This document shows positions 16,766 through 25,618 of a stretch of DNA of 64,000 nt, piece by piece. Both the position numbers and the translations under genes were made by a program. Under the pieces are notes generated by a model, which made no database searches, was not told the origin of the DNA, and worked only from the letters and a program-made list of their open reading frames with translations. Origin of the DNA: Metallumcola ferriviriculae (GTDB taxonomy: Bacteria; Bacillota; JADQBR01); assembly GCF_035573695.1 (NCBI RefSeq), contig NZ_CP121694.1, positions 1,340,501 to 1,404,500 of the forward strand. The letters are read 5' to 3'. The first letter of the stretch is position 1. Every line of letters starts with the position of its first letter.

Positions 16766-16881
16766 ATGGCGGCACTATCCATAGCCTTCTCGATTAGACT
16801 AATCTACTTTAAAGAAAGGAAAGAGCCATTGCCCCCTCGTTAGCTCGCCAGCTACAGGCAAATGACTCTCCCATATAACAC

Positions 16882-17403
16882 ATGATAATTTTACTTGAAA
16901 CTGCCCTATCCATCAAGCAATATTTAAGAAATTGGCAAAAGCATGATGTAGATATTAAGTGCCCTTTATGCAATAAATTGACTCGAAGGCATACCACATA
17001 CGAACGGCAAGTAATCTCGAAGTATGAAACACATACCATATTTATACTTAGCCGACGCTGCAAACCCTGCAACATCACCATATCTCTACTACCAAGTTTT
17101 CTAAAACCTTGGCAAAGGTTTGCTAATCACTTCAGAGAGATTGCCGGTCGGTGGCATTTAACCGGCAGATCACTTAATAGAATAACAGCCAGTCTTTCAG
17201 AAAGCGGCATTAGCCGCCGGACACTGCAGCGGTGGAAACAGAAATTCCATAAGCAGCTTAAAGAAAAGCTCATTCAACAACGCCGAAACATCATAGATGA
17301 CAGTGCCGTAGCCGACAGCATTTTAGTACATTACCGTAAAAACCTCACTGCAGGAGACGAACTTAAGGGGAAGACGCGGGGACGTTTCTGTTGTCTTACT
17401 TGA
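16882..17403 (+). CDS. Zinc-ribbon/HTH transposon-associated protein (DUF6431-like), probably truncated
   Basis: The 173-residue product has a zinc ribbon (CPLCNK near residue 28 and RRCKPCN near 60) and a helix-turn-helix-like basic region with SGISRRTLQRWKQKF. Proteins of this type are usually encoded beside an integrase-like transposase. Here the partner is absent, and the last ten residues (KTRGRFCCLT) are read from the inverted repeat of the element at 17369, so the native 3' end is lost. No good ribosome site is visible. Probably a remnant. Confidence 0.45.
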   Translation: MIILLETALSIKQYLRNWQKHDVDIKCPLCNKLTRRHTTYERQVISKYETHTIFILSRRCKPCNITISLLPSFLKPWQRFANHFREIAGRWHLTGRSLNRITASLSESGISRRTLQRWKQKFHKQLKEKLIQQRRNIIDDSAVADSILVHYRKNLTAGDELKGKTRGRFCCLT

Positions 17404-17602
17404 TAACCTTTGTTATGAATAAGGTGATGGAAATGGGAAGGGAAGCAAGCACAGTTCAACTGGGATACATCATATTATGTTAAATCAGGGATATGTACCA
17501 TAATACAGGAACTAGTAACGGCAATTAGGAAGAGTAATAGGAGGAAAGTCAATTATAGAGAAAGCAATTAGACAAGACAGATGAAACGTCGCCGCGTCTT
17601 CC
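17369..17602. repeat. REP/MITE-like element, 234 bp, with 29-bp terminal inverted repeats
   Basis: The left end begins GGAAGACGCGGGGACGTTTC (17369-17397). The complement of the right end (17574-17602) begins GGAAGACGCGGCGACGTTTC, and 25 of 29 positions match. Such GACGCGGGGACG ends resemble sequences tied to REP-associated tyrosine transposases in Clostridia. The interior has no complete gene. It interrupts the zinc-ribbon gene. Confidence 0.6.
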
Positions 17603-17649
17603 AAGAGGTGAAGTTGTGAATACTTCTCGAAAAGTATTACTTAAGCTAG

Positions 17650-17811
17650 TTAAAGAAATTCGAAAGCCAAAGCCCTGATGTCAATCCCAAAGGAAAGCTG
17701 GAGCTTTATAGACAACTTGCAGAAGCAGAAGAACAAATAAAAAGTGGGGAACCTTTGTTAGATGGTGAAGAGGTATTCAAGAGGTTACCTGGGTTGGGCT
17801 CATCTTACTAA
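17650..17811 (+). pseudogene. C-terminal fragment of a small antitoxin-like protein
   Basis: An open stretch after a stop reads LKKFESQSPDVN, GKLELYRQLAEAEEQ and SGEPLLDGEEVFKRL. This acidic, Leu-rich tail with a terminal EEVFKRL helix is like those of small antitoxins. No start codon is available in frame, while the frame just upstream (NTSRKVLLKLVKEIRK) may be its N-terminus after a frameshift. No toxin gene adjoins. Low certainty. Confidence 0.3.
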
Positions 17812-17900
17812 AAATAAGCGGAAACCAGTTTTGATTTTATTATAAGAAAGTTTAATATGTTTCGCTAAATAGAAACTGTTAGTTGGAAGAGGTAGAAAAT

Positions 17901-18476
17901 ATGCGCAACGTAATTTGTCTTGGTGATAGTCTCACTTATGGTTTTCCCTTTGGCCCAAAAGCTTCATGGGTAGAACTGGCCGCAAAGACGACAGGCCTTG
18001 CTCTGGTGAATAGGGGTATAAACGGCGAAACCACTGGCGACATGCTGTCTAGATTTGTGAAGGATGTGGTTCAAAAAAACCCAAGCGTTGTTGTCATTCT
18101 TGGAGGGACAAACGATGCATGGTCCGGTGTGCCCGTTTCTGAAACAAGGCAAAATATGGACGCTATGACCGAGTATGCGCTAACAGCTAACATTAGACCT
18201 GTGATTGCCTTGCCTCCGCCGATATACCGGCAACTAAGCGGCAGGGGGCTTGAAATAGTGGTCCACCGGTTAGAAAATTACCGTGAAACTTTTCGGAACT
18301 TAGTTCGAGAGCAGAAGCTTGTTATGATAGATTTCTATACCCCATTAATGGATGCTGATACAGGTTGGGGGAAAGAAGAATATTTCTATGACGATGCTCA
18401 CCCCAGTCTTGCGGGATACCGTAAGATGGGAGAAACAGCTACGACATTTTTTAAGAAGCAATTACATCATCAATGA
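17901..18476 (+). CDS. SGNH/GDSL-family hydrolase (esterase-like), cytoplasmic
   Basis: A 191-residue protein with the four SGNH blocks: CLGDSLTYGF with the nucleophile Ser near residue 9, the Gly of NRGINGETTG, GGTNDAW with the Asn, and YDDAHPSLAGY with the catalytic Asp/His. No signal peptide, so it acts in the cytoplasm, like TesA-type or arylesterase relatives. I chose ATG 17901, preceded by GAAGAGGT, over an in-frame TTG 18 bases earlier. It stands alone; the substrate is unknown. Confidence 0.85.
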   Translation: MRNVICLGDSLTYGFPFGPKASWVELAAKTTGLALVNRGINGETTGDMLSRFVKDVVQKNPSVVVILGGTNDAWSGVPVSETRQNMDAMTEYALTANIRPVIALPPPIYRQLSGRGLEIVVHRLENYRETFRNLVREQKLVMIDFYTPLMDADTGWGKEEYFYDDAHPSLAGYRKMGETATTFFKKQLHHQ

Positions 18477-18575
18477 TCAAAAAGTCATTTTCTTTGGTGC
18501 CCTGACGGGTGCCTAAGGGTTGAAAAAAATTAGTGTCCAACTCACTTCCTATTTCAATTACCTATAAAAGACTGG

Positions 18576-18597
18576 AAGCACAGGGTGGTGCTTTTTT
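18576..18597 (+). terminator. Short terminator before nudC
   Basis: AAGCAC pairs with GTGCTT around a 6-base loop and is followed by TTTT. It lies between the SGNH hydrolase gene and nudC. Confidence 0.55.
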
Positions 18598-18638
18598 AAA
18601 ATGTTGGAGACTGGAGACTTAAGAAAAGAGGATGCTTA

Positions 18639-19454
18639 GTGTTTTTTGAAACAGAGTTAAATTACCACGATGAAGAGTGTGCGCCGCAATGTTGGGTGTT
18701 GTTTAACGGGGATAAAATTCTTACTTTAGAGAATAAGGGACAAGTTGTTTTATCAGATGTTGAGTTAAATAAGTTGAAACTAAAGCCTGTTCGGCAGCAG
18801 TATCTTGGTCGATTGAATGATCGGTCTTATTATGTCGGTGAACTTGCACCGGATGCAGCCGCACCGGAAGGTGTATTTTTTTGCGGCTTAAGGCGCTTAT
18901 TGGGACAGGTCCCAGACGATTTATTTTCACTAGCGGGTAAAGCGTATCACCTTTTGCATTGGGATCGTACCCACCAATACTGCGGCGGATGTGGAGCACG
19001 TACAGAAAATAAAATAGATGAAGTGGCTAAAATTTGCCCAACTTGTGGATTAATTAATTATCCTAGGATTTCTCCAGCTATTATCGTTGCTATTATCAAG
19101 GATAACCACCTACTGCTGGCCCAGGGGAGACAGTTTCGGGGTAAGTTTTATAGTGTTTTGGCCGGCTTTGTAGAGCCCGGAGAAACATTTGAAGAGTGTG
19201 TACAAAGGGAAGTAAGAGAGGAAGTAAACATAAAGGTTAAAAACATAAAATATTTTGGCAGCCAGCCCTGGCCATTCCCTGATTCCTTAATGGTAGGATT
19301 CACCGCAGAGTACCATAGCGGGGATATAAACATTGATAAAAGAGAAATCGTGGATGCTGGGTGGTTTACCGCAGAGCAGTTGCCGTTGATACCTACCGGC
19401 GGCAGTATAGCCCGGCGTTTGATAGATTGGTTTGTAAATGAATGTAGGGAATAG
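18639..19454 (+). CDS. nudC: NAD+ diphosphatase / mRNA decapping Nudix hydrolase NudC
   Basis: Hydrolyses NAD(H) to NMN(H) and AMP and in the known family removes NAD caps from RNA. The 271-residue protein has an N-terminal domain, a zinc ribbon (CGGCGART and CPTCGLINYP) and a Nudix domain. The Nudix box runs GFVEPGETFEECVQREVREE (about residues 176-195), and the NudC-specific QPWPFPDSLMVGF follows it. Start is GTG 18639 with GAGG upstream. A single-gene unit. Confidence 0.93.
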   Translation: MFFETELNYHDEECAPQCWVLFNGDKILTLENKGQVVLSDVELNKLKLKPVRQQYLGRLNDRSYYVGELAPDAAAPEGVFFCGLRRLLGQVPDDLFSLAGKAYHLLHWDRTHQYCGGCGARTENKIDEVAKICPTCGLINYPRISPAIIVAIIKDNHLLLAQGRQFRGKFYSVLAGFVEPGETFEECVQREVREEVNIKVKNIKYFGSQPWPFPDSLMVGFTAEYHSGDINIDKREIVDAGWFTAEQLPLIPTGGSIARRLIDWFVNECRE

Positions 19455-19542
19455 TTGTTATTGAATTTACACATGAGCATGAGTCAGGGGTTGCTCTTCC
19501 TACCTAGGTATAATTTCCCGGGAATTCAGGTTTAGATGCTTC

Positions 19543-21312
19543 CTATAACAGTTGATAGCCTAACAAACCAACAGTCACCAATAGCGCCCCCCAAAACATT
19601 ACCTGATAGATGTTTGTTGTCCGATTAGAGACGATTGTATCCTCCTGCACTTTTTCATGTGCCTTTTCGTACTGTTCTTGGCACACTGTAGCCAGTACAT
19701 CTTTTGGGTTTATCGTACCGTTTTCTCCCTTAATTACATATGGGTGGTTTGGGTATTTTTTTATTTCGTGCCGGTATAGTATTACCTCAGCGCCGCTTAC
19801 CCCTAATGTATCTGCATTACCCAAAATCAAATCGCCTAACATTCGCACCCTTTGTTTCGCATCGACAATATGCGAAAATGTCCCTTTTAAAGCATCTACT
19901 ATTGACCGAGACGCCTTCTCCCTGATTGTATGCTCGTGTATTAAGTTTCGGTAATGAATATTTGACAGTACAGCAGGCACGGATGCTTCCGCACTGTGGT
20001 AAGGGTCTAACTCTGCGTCATACCTATCCGCCAAGTTACCCGCTTCATAAGCCTGCAGCATTAGTTGGTCGGCATGATACACGTTGCTGCTGATGTTCTC
20101 CTCAATAGTAGTAATCAATTCAGAATCACGGTTATAGACTCTGCTGCCGTATTTATCGATGATTTCAATGATTTTACCGTACATAAATTTATCCCTTAAA
20201 CACCTAACCAGGGAACTACCCCCTATAGCCCCAACAATAGCACCAACACCGCCGCCAATCACCGTGCCAATACCAGGATTAATGATAGTACCAATATATG
20301 CACCTGCTTTAGCACCAACAAAGCCGGTACCTCCGGCTACTGGAATTCTAATAGCGTCCGCAGTAATTTTCGTTCTGCATTCTTCACCAGTGGCAGCGCC
20401 GCGTGTGTAATCTTTAATATTAGCTACCGCCTTATAACCAAAGAACGCAAGCGCCACCAAAGGGATATCCTCCGCTATGTCCAGTCCTTCCTCTACATGA
20501 TTAAACAAGGCTGATGCTTCTTCAACATGCGCGGCATGAGACCAATCCCCCGGCACCACATTTACACCATGACTATTTAGTACATCCAGCTTACCGTTTT
20601 CTTTTAATGCGGCAAACAATTCTTTGTTAACTATATAGTTATCAACATCAGGGTTTGTACGAACATCCGCCATAAAGTTATCCATATTATCCACGGTATA
20701 CGACTTAACTTGTATTTGTTCAAAGACCTCTCTTTTAGAATCAACTACCTTGACCATGGTCTCACCGTTAGCACCGGGTACCACTTCCACCGGTGCAGGA
20801 CTACCGTCAGCATATTCAAAACGAAGATCCGTACCCTTATGAGTTTTGCTGACAAACTGAACAGCCTGAATGCCATGCTCCTTTAACTCCGGAAGTTGGT
20901 TAAGGTAATCAACCGCAGCCATTTCACCCAGTTCCCCAGTAATACCACTCACCAATCCTTGAACACTGGCTTCGCCTTTTTCTATTTTTTCAGCGAAGTC
21001 ACTGATAAAATCAATTAAAGATGTATCTTCGGGAAACTTGTTAGGAAAACGTTCAGACAGCACATTGAGCACTTGCTCATGGTCTTCACTTACCGAGTAA
21101 AGCTCATATAACGATATAGCCGTAGCCCCGGACCCGATTACCATACCTTCTTTATAGGGAATAAGTTTATCATCTTTTAACACGTACACCGGTTCTTCAC
21201 AAATCTTCTTTTCTAAAGAATAGATTTTAGCCCGCTTACGGCGTGCGTTTAGTTCCTTGTAACCTGAAAAGCCTAACAAGCCAAGCAATATAATACCGCT
21301 GATAATTGTCAT
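19543..21312 (-). CDS. Membrane-anchored protein with nuclease-like motifs and glycine zipper
   Basis: I do not recognise this 589-residue protein as a named family. It begins with a membrane segment (IISGIILLGLLGFSGY) and ends with another (VMFWGALLVTVGLLGYQLL). Residues 125-205 show TGELGEMAAVDYL, THKGTDLRFEY (D162) and FEQIQVKSYT (Q201-V-K203), an E...D...(Q)xK order reminiscent of PD-(D/E)XK nucleases. Residues 327-365 are a glycine-zipper segment with repeated G-x3-G (GTIINPGIGTVIGGGVG). Hence it may be a membrane-associated nuclease or pore-forming defence or toxin protein. This is inference from motif order only. It is monocistronic and strongly expressed-looking (SD GGAGG). Confidence 0.45.
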   Translation of the reverse strand: MTIISGIILLGLLGFSGYKELNARRKRAKIYSLEKKICEEPVYVLKDDKLIPYKEGMVIGSGATAISLYELYSVSEDHEQVLNVLSERFPNKFPEDTSLIDFISDFAEKIEKGEASVQGLVSGITGELGEMAAVDYLNQLPELKEHGIQAVQFVSKTHKGTDLRFEYADGSPAPVEVVPGANGETMVKVVDSKREVFEQIQVKSYTVDNMDNFMADVRTNPDVDNYIVNKELFAALKENGKLDVLNSHGVNVVPGDWSHAAHVEEASALFNHVEEGLDIAEDIPLVALAFFGYKAVANIKDYTRGAATGEECRTKITADAIRIPVAGGTGFVGAKAGAYIGTIINPGIGTVIGGGVGAIVGAIGGSSLVRCLRDKFMYGKIIEIIDKYGSRVYNRDSELITTIEENISSNVYHADQLMLQAYEAGNLADRYDAELDPYHSAEASVPAVLSNIHYRNLIHEHTIREKASRSIVDALKGTFSHIVDAKQRVRMLGDLILGNADTLGVSGAEVILYRHEIKKYPNHPYVIKGENGTINPKDVLATVCQEQYEKAHEKVQEDTIVSNRTTNIYQVMFWGALLVTVGLLGYQLL

Positions 21313-21739
21313 ACTGATTCACTCCTCCGGGAGTAGGAAAAAGAAAAGAGCCTTTGGCTCTAATAATTATTCTTCTTATGTTTTGGAAAATCCTACTGGT
21401 CGTGGCGGGAGATAAATCTTTTCATCCATTCCCAAGTGTGTTTCCCTCTTTTTCTTGTAAGTGACAGGGGGACGGGGTTATCGTCACAAATAATCTTTGG
21501 ATTATCTCCCTGCTAAAAATAAACTTATCGTTTTAAAAATAGAGAGTTTAAAAAAACTCGAGTTTACACTCTGATTTGCAGGATTATTAACCAAGTTGTC
21601 AGAATATTAACTGTAATATTTTGACATTGAGAGCGATTGAAGTGAATATATTTTTAACTGAAAGGTGGTGTGATAAAAAGTAATTAAGTTTTTTTTACTA
21701 AATTTAATAAAGGGGAACCTAAAGGAGGTACTAATTAAA

Positions 21740-22281
21740 ATGAAAATGACTAAGAGAATATCAACATTGCTGATAGTGTTAATGTTATCGGTAATAATGG
21801 TGCCCGTTGCGGTATCCGCAAACGCCTTTATCACAGATACCCAGGTTAATTATGTTGCTTTGGGGGATTCCTTGGGCGGCAGGGACCACGCCTACTTACG
21901 GATTAGGTCCGGGGTACCCGGTGTTTATGGCAAACGCAATCGCTGCACAAGGGGAAAAATTAGGGTTTGGGCTAGATGATCAAAATTATGCTGTACCGGG
22001 ATACACTACCGGTGATGTACTGACTGATATCCGACAAAATGGAAGGGTGTTTGCAGGTACGTCTTTTAACACCATCGGTGTGACAGAGGCCATTGCTAAC
22101 GCTGACTTGATAACTTTAGATGCCGGGGCAAACGACTTCCTGGCTTTATTTAATCTAGTTGACTATAGTGTGGACACAGCACAAATTCCGGTGCGTTTGG
22201 CAGAAATAGGGTCAAACACTGCAACAATTTTAGCAACGATTGAAGCCATTAATCCCACAGCCAAAGTCTATCTAATGGGTT
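21740..22281 (+). pseudogene. 5' half of a secreted GDSL/SGNH hydrolase gene, frameshifted and split by transposon
   Basis: The frame starts with a signal peptide (MTKRISTLLIVLMLSVIMV, then PVAVSANA) and the GDS block VNYVALGDSL. One extra G in GGG at 21874-21876 shifts the frame. The family-like sequence then continues in the next frame as AAGTTPTYGLGPGYPVF, YAVPGYTTGDVL and LDAGANDFLALF up to AKVYLMG at the transposon boundary. The rest of the gene is at 29797. Joining the two at the GGGTT target gives VYLMGYYNAFPYLPE. The protein was exported and likely acted on lipids or acylated sugars. SD AAAGGAGG is intact. The 21313-21739 stretch upstream holds no gene. Confidence 0.8.
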
Positions 22282-23908
22282 ACAAAAGTTATGCACTTGA
22301 TGGAAATAACTAGAAAATCATAATCCCAAAAAAACTTTTAAAAAACCGCAATAATCGATAAAAAAGGCTTGACTTTTTCAAAAAGGCCCCATAATCGTTA
22401 TGGATGGTATTTTTTACCATTACTCTGGACGATATGGGTGATACTAATGAAGAAACTGTGTAAACCGACTTTCGAGAAAAAGGATCACGGTCAAGGTGCC
22501 GGAATTCCGGTACTAAAAACAATCTGGGATTTGTTTGATTTGTCTTTGCTATTTTCTCAATCCGGAATATGTAAACACTCTGGAGCACCAGCTTGGATTT
22601 TGGCCTTTGCTTACATCTGTGGCTTGGTCAATCATGCAAGTTCTGCAAATCAAAATGCTATGTATTCAAGTGAAGCACCATTTTTACGACAACTACTTTC
22701 TGGAAAGATAATCTCCCAAAGTGCCTTTAGCCGGTTTCTTTCTAAGCCTTTTCAGCGGCTCCGGTTCTCTCTAGGCAGGCTTTCGAGGTTACAGGAAAAC
22801 ACGGATAGCCGGCTGACCGACGGGGATATCATTGCCTTAGATGATACCAAAGTTGAGCATCCTTACGGTAAAAAAATTCCTTTTCTCTGTTGGCTCTTTG
22901 ACAGTTCGGATAAGCGTCATGTCTGGTGCATTAATCTTGTATCAACACTGGCGGTCTTAAAAAATGGCCTTGAATATCCTATGTTATGGCGTTTCTGGGT
23001 TAAAACCGACCAGGAGAATGAAAAACAAACCAAGCTCGATCTTGCTAAACAGATGCTTAAAGAGGTGCGTCAACTAAACAATGCCAGGCTATGGGTTGCC
23101 ATGGATCGCTAACTTTTGTGCAAGAAGTTCCTGAACTGGCTTATGGAAAACAATTTTGACTGGGTTACCAAAGCCAAACGTAACACGGTATTATTTAGGA
23201 AAATCTATGATCCTGTGCTAGGAAAGAACCATTACGTCAAACTTAATGCTAAACAATTACTGCGAGAAGTTTATTCCCGGATTCGGATCCTTGGCAAAGG
23301 CTCCGTCTTAAGTATTCCGAACATTTACATCAAAGTACCTTATGAGACCTTGACCAAAAAGGGAAAACCTATTACTAGGCAACGTTTCTTACCCATAGCT
23401 GCCATTGCAGCCACTTATGAGGAACAAGTAGCTGAGGGCAGTGTGATTCTTCCGGAGGAAGAATGCCCTGCAACCTTCAAGGGTGTGTATCTTTTGATAA
23501 GCAACCGAGTAGACGCACCTGAAGAAGCAGCCAGAACCTATACAAAAAGGTGGAAAATTGAAGTTTTTTATCGCACAGTCAAACAGAATCTTGGATTAAC
23601 TTCGTGTTACGCTCAGTCAGAACCAGCCCATTTCGCACATGTGGAGCTCTTGTTCACAGCGCAAACCCTTCTTTGTTACGCCACTTGGTGTAATAAAGAA
23701 GGCGCCGAACAAGCCCCATCCCTCTGCGAAGTGGTCAGGTACTTTTTCAACGCCGGTTGTCGGATCCGCTGTATCAAGCAGCTGATCCAAGTCTATTTTG
23801 ACACAGCAACCGAGCGTTTTGCAAGTCTTATTGATAGATTTTGGCCAAAAGATTTGGAACTTAGGTTATGGAATTGGGATTATTATCCTGGAACTGCATA
23901 ACTACTGT
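22282..23908 (+). mobile_element. Left IS copy of the composite transposon (IS4 superfamily)
   Basis: Ends are imperfect inverted repeats: ACAAAAGTTATGCACTT at the left and, on the other strand, ACAGTAGTTATGCAGTT at the right. The only difference from copy 2 that I noticed is T at 22570 against C at 28458, giving Cys against Arg in the transposase. Confidence 0.88.
22447..23901 (+). pseudogene. IS4-superfamily transposase with an internal TAA stop (copy 1)
   Basis: The frame from ATG 22447 runs through DGDIIALDDTKVEHPYGKK (first catalytic Asp) to VAMDR, meets TAA at 23110-23112, and continues in the same frame with LLCKKFLNWLMENNFDWV to the end. The second Asp region is the MDR just before the stop. 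The Glu lies in YTKRWKIEVFYRTVK, the IS4 Y-x2-R-x3-E-x6-K signature. A stop in the middle should inactivate it unless read through or assembled from two polypeptides. The identical stop in copy 2 shows that it predates duplication of the element. Confidence 0.8.
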
Positions 23909-24210
23909 ATACAACATTAAATCCTTTATTGGACAATCAGGTTTCTGAATCCACTTGCTACGTTTGTTTTCTATTATTTTGTATAACATTTCTGCACCTC
24001 AATCTACAATTCTTATATGTATAAAAACTCCATCTCAAGTAGCATCCTTTGTTAAAATTTCGACTTAATACACCAATTTTCCTTTTTATTACTTGCCATG
24101 GTTTAAATTCTCTTGGTACTATCAAGGCCGCAATTTTGCATTTCTTCTAAATTATTACCGTATCTATAGAACCGCAAACAACTCTTTTTTTCTATAAGCA
24201 AGACTACTGA

Positions 24211-24238
24211 AAAACACCGCAATCACCTGCGGCGTTTC
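24211..24238 (-). terminator. Terminator of the CBASS operon
   Basis: Read on the minus strand, AAACGCCGCA and TGCGGTGTTT form a 10-bp stem with one G-U pair and a 6-base loop, followed by T residues. The rest of 23909-24312 shows no gene. Confidence 0.7.
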
Positions 24239-24312
24239 TTGTTGTAAAACCAATACTTTAGCTACATTTAACGTTGCATACATTATTTGGCTAGGGCATT
24301 GCAAACCTTAAT

Positions 24313-24990
24313 TTAAACTTCCAAATTATAACCTTCGTTTATGAAAAAATCTAGGTAGTTTTTATGAATAGTAGCAAATCGCCATAGAACAATATCCACT
24401 ACAGATATTTTCTCACCAATCATCCTAGCAATCTCACTACACAGTTCGATCGGTGATTGGAATCCAGTTGCCTCGGCTAATCTGCATAAGTGTCTATCAG
24501 GCTTTGCAACGGGAAGTCCAAGATTCTTTGCTAAATGGTACGAAGTCGCTGGCCCCATAAAAGGAAATTCCTTTATATAGCTGATTTCAGCTTCCAATAG
24601 TCTTCTCTTTACCTTATCAAAACCTTCACAATACACCATAGAAGCTAATTGAATAATAGCTTCTATCTTTCTGCTGCTGTTAAAGGCCCTTAATGATTTT
24701 TTCATGCAATAACTCTGATTAAAATATATAGTTTTGGCACTATCCCAATTATAAAAAGCATTGGAAATTTCTCTAAACTTTCCTCTAATTACTGTTTCGC
24801 GCATGCCACTGGATAAGATTACCCAGGCAGCTTCCCGAATAAAGTCGCTTTCAGTGATGTCCTCAAACACAAGCTCTTCTTGCCAGTCAATCTCGGAATA
24901 AAAACCTCGTTCAATAACTTCTCTTTTTGCCTCCATATAATTATAAGCAATACTTGTGGTTACACTACTTCTATTGCTAATTTTCTTCAC
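24313..24990 (-). CDS. HhH-GPD (OGG-like) DNA glycosylase-fold protein of type IV CBASS
   Basis: A 225-residue protein. The helix-hairpin-helix FPFMGPATSYHLAKNLG (142-158) is followed by AKPDRHLCRLAEATG, in which D165 matches the catalytic Asp of endonuclease III/OGG enzymes (VDTH). The Lys that follows the hairpin in bifunctional glycosylases (GxGxKTA) is replaced here (GPATSYH). Lyase activity is therefore unlikely; base excision or only base binding remains possible. An OGG-type gene with QueC and TGT genes defines type IV CBASS (called Cap11 there). Start is GTG 24990, overlapping the end of the SLATT gene by 14 bases. Last gene of the operon. Confidence 0.78.
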   Translation of the reverse strand: MKKISNRSSVTTSIAYNYMEAKREVIERGFYSEIDWQEELVFEDITESDFIREAAWVILSSGMRETVIRGKFREISNAFYNWDSAKTIYFNQSYCMKKSLRAFNSSRKIEAIIQLASMVYCEGFDKVKRRLLEAEISYIKEFPFMGPATSYHLAKNLGLPVAKPDRHLCRLAEATGFQSPIELCSEIARMIGEKISVVDIVLWRFATIHKNYLDFFINEGYNLEV

Positions 24991-25618
24991 CCCTTTTTCC
25001 CATAGACCGAAGCACTTTTAAATTAACTTTCAGCCACAACATCATACGTATTAGGAACGCAGAACTTCCTGGGTACTCGCTCATGGCTTCACTTAACATT
25101 TTCTTTCTTTGATGATAAGCCTTTAATTTTAAAAATTGCCTCTCAGGAATACTAATCGGCAAATCATTCAATTTATTATTGTAAGCATCTGTTTGTTTTT
25201 GAACTTGCTCTAAAGAGAGCACTGGTTCAAGTTTAAGTAATCTGCAATTTAATTTCATATTTGATAATATACCAGCAGCTTCATTGTGTTTTAATGCTTT
25301 ATCCTTCCACCCCATAACCAACGTAGTAAGCGAAAGAAGTAATAGTATGATAGAGCTAATGCCGATAATAATATTAGTAACTTGTTTACCTATTTGCATT
25401 AAATTGAAGACATCTGCCAAGACTGCAGAATTCAGTACCACTGCTACTACAAATTGTAACACATCAAATATTTGCGCATAGAAATCGTACCTATCCCTCA
25501 AAAACGAATGAGCCGTCAACATCATGTCTATTACACCAAACTGACGCTCAATATCTCGCTTATAATTGTTTTCCAAGTATATCACACCATTTTTCAACGG
25601 ATTTGGCCCCGTCAGCAT
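24977..25618 (-). CDS. SLATT-domain two-TM protein, probable CBASS effector
   Basis: A 213-residue protein with two adjacent membrane helices (FDVLQFVVAVVLNSAVLADV and TNIIIGISSIILLLLSLTTL) followed by an amphipathic helical region (KALKHNEAAGILSNMK onward). That layout, with a short N-terminal RDIERQFGVID helix, is typical of SLATT proteins, which are predicted pores activated by nucleotide signals made by neighbouring CD-NTases. It should kill or arrest the infected cell by membrane damage. The start is uncertain: ATG 25618 overlaps the CD-NTase gene by 59 bases, and GTG or TTG codons downstream are alternatives. Confidence 0.78.
   Translation of the reverse strand: MLTGPNPLKNGVIYLENNYKRDIERQFGVIDMMLTAHSFLRDRYDFYAQIFDVLQFVVAVVLNSAVLADVFNLMQIGKQVTNIIIGISSIILLLLSLTTLVMGWKDKALKHNEAAGILSNMKLNCRLLKLEPVLSLEQVQKQTDAYNNKLNDLPISIPERQFLKLKAYHQRKKMLSEAMSEYPGSSAFLIRMMLWLKVNLKVLRSMGKRGEEN

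Noticed and set aside
21450-21487. Riboswitch or REP element upstream of the split hydrolase gene (GTGAC...GTCAC)
   Set aside because: Only a 5-bp stem is visible and no known riboswitch core was found.
23110-23112. Transposase internal stop read as selenocysteine
   Set aside because: The codon is TAA in both copies, not TGA.
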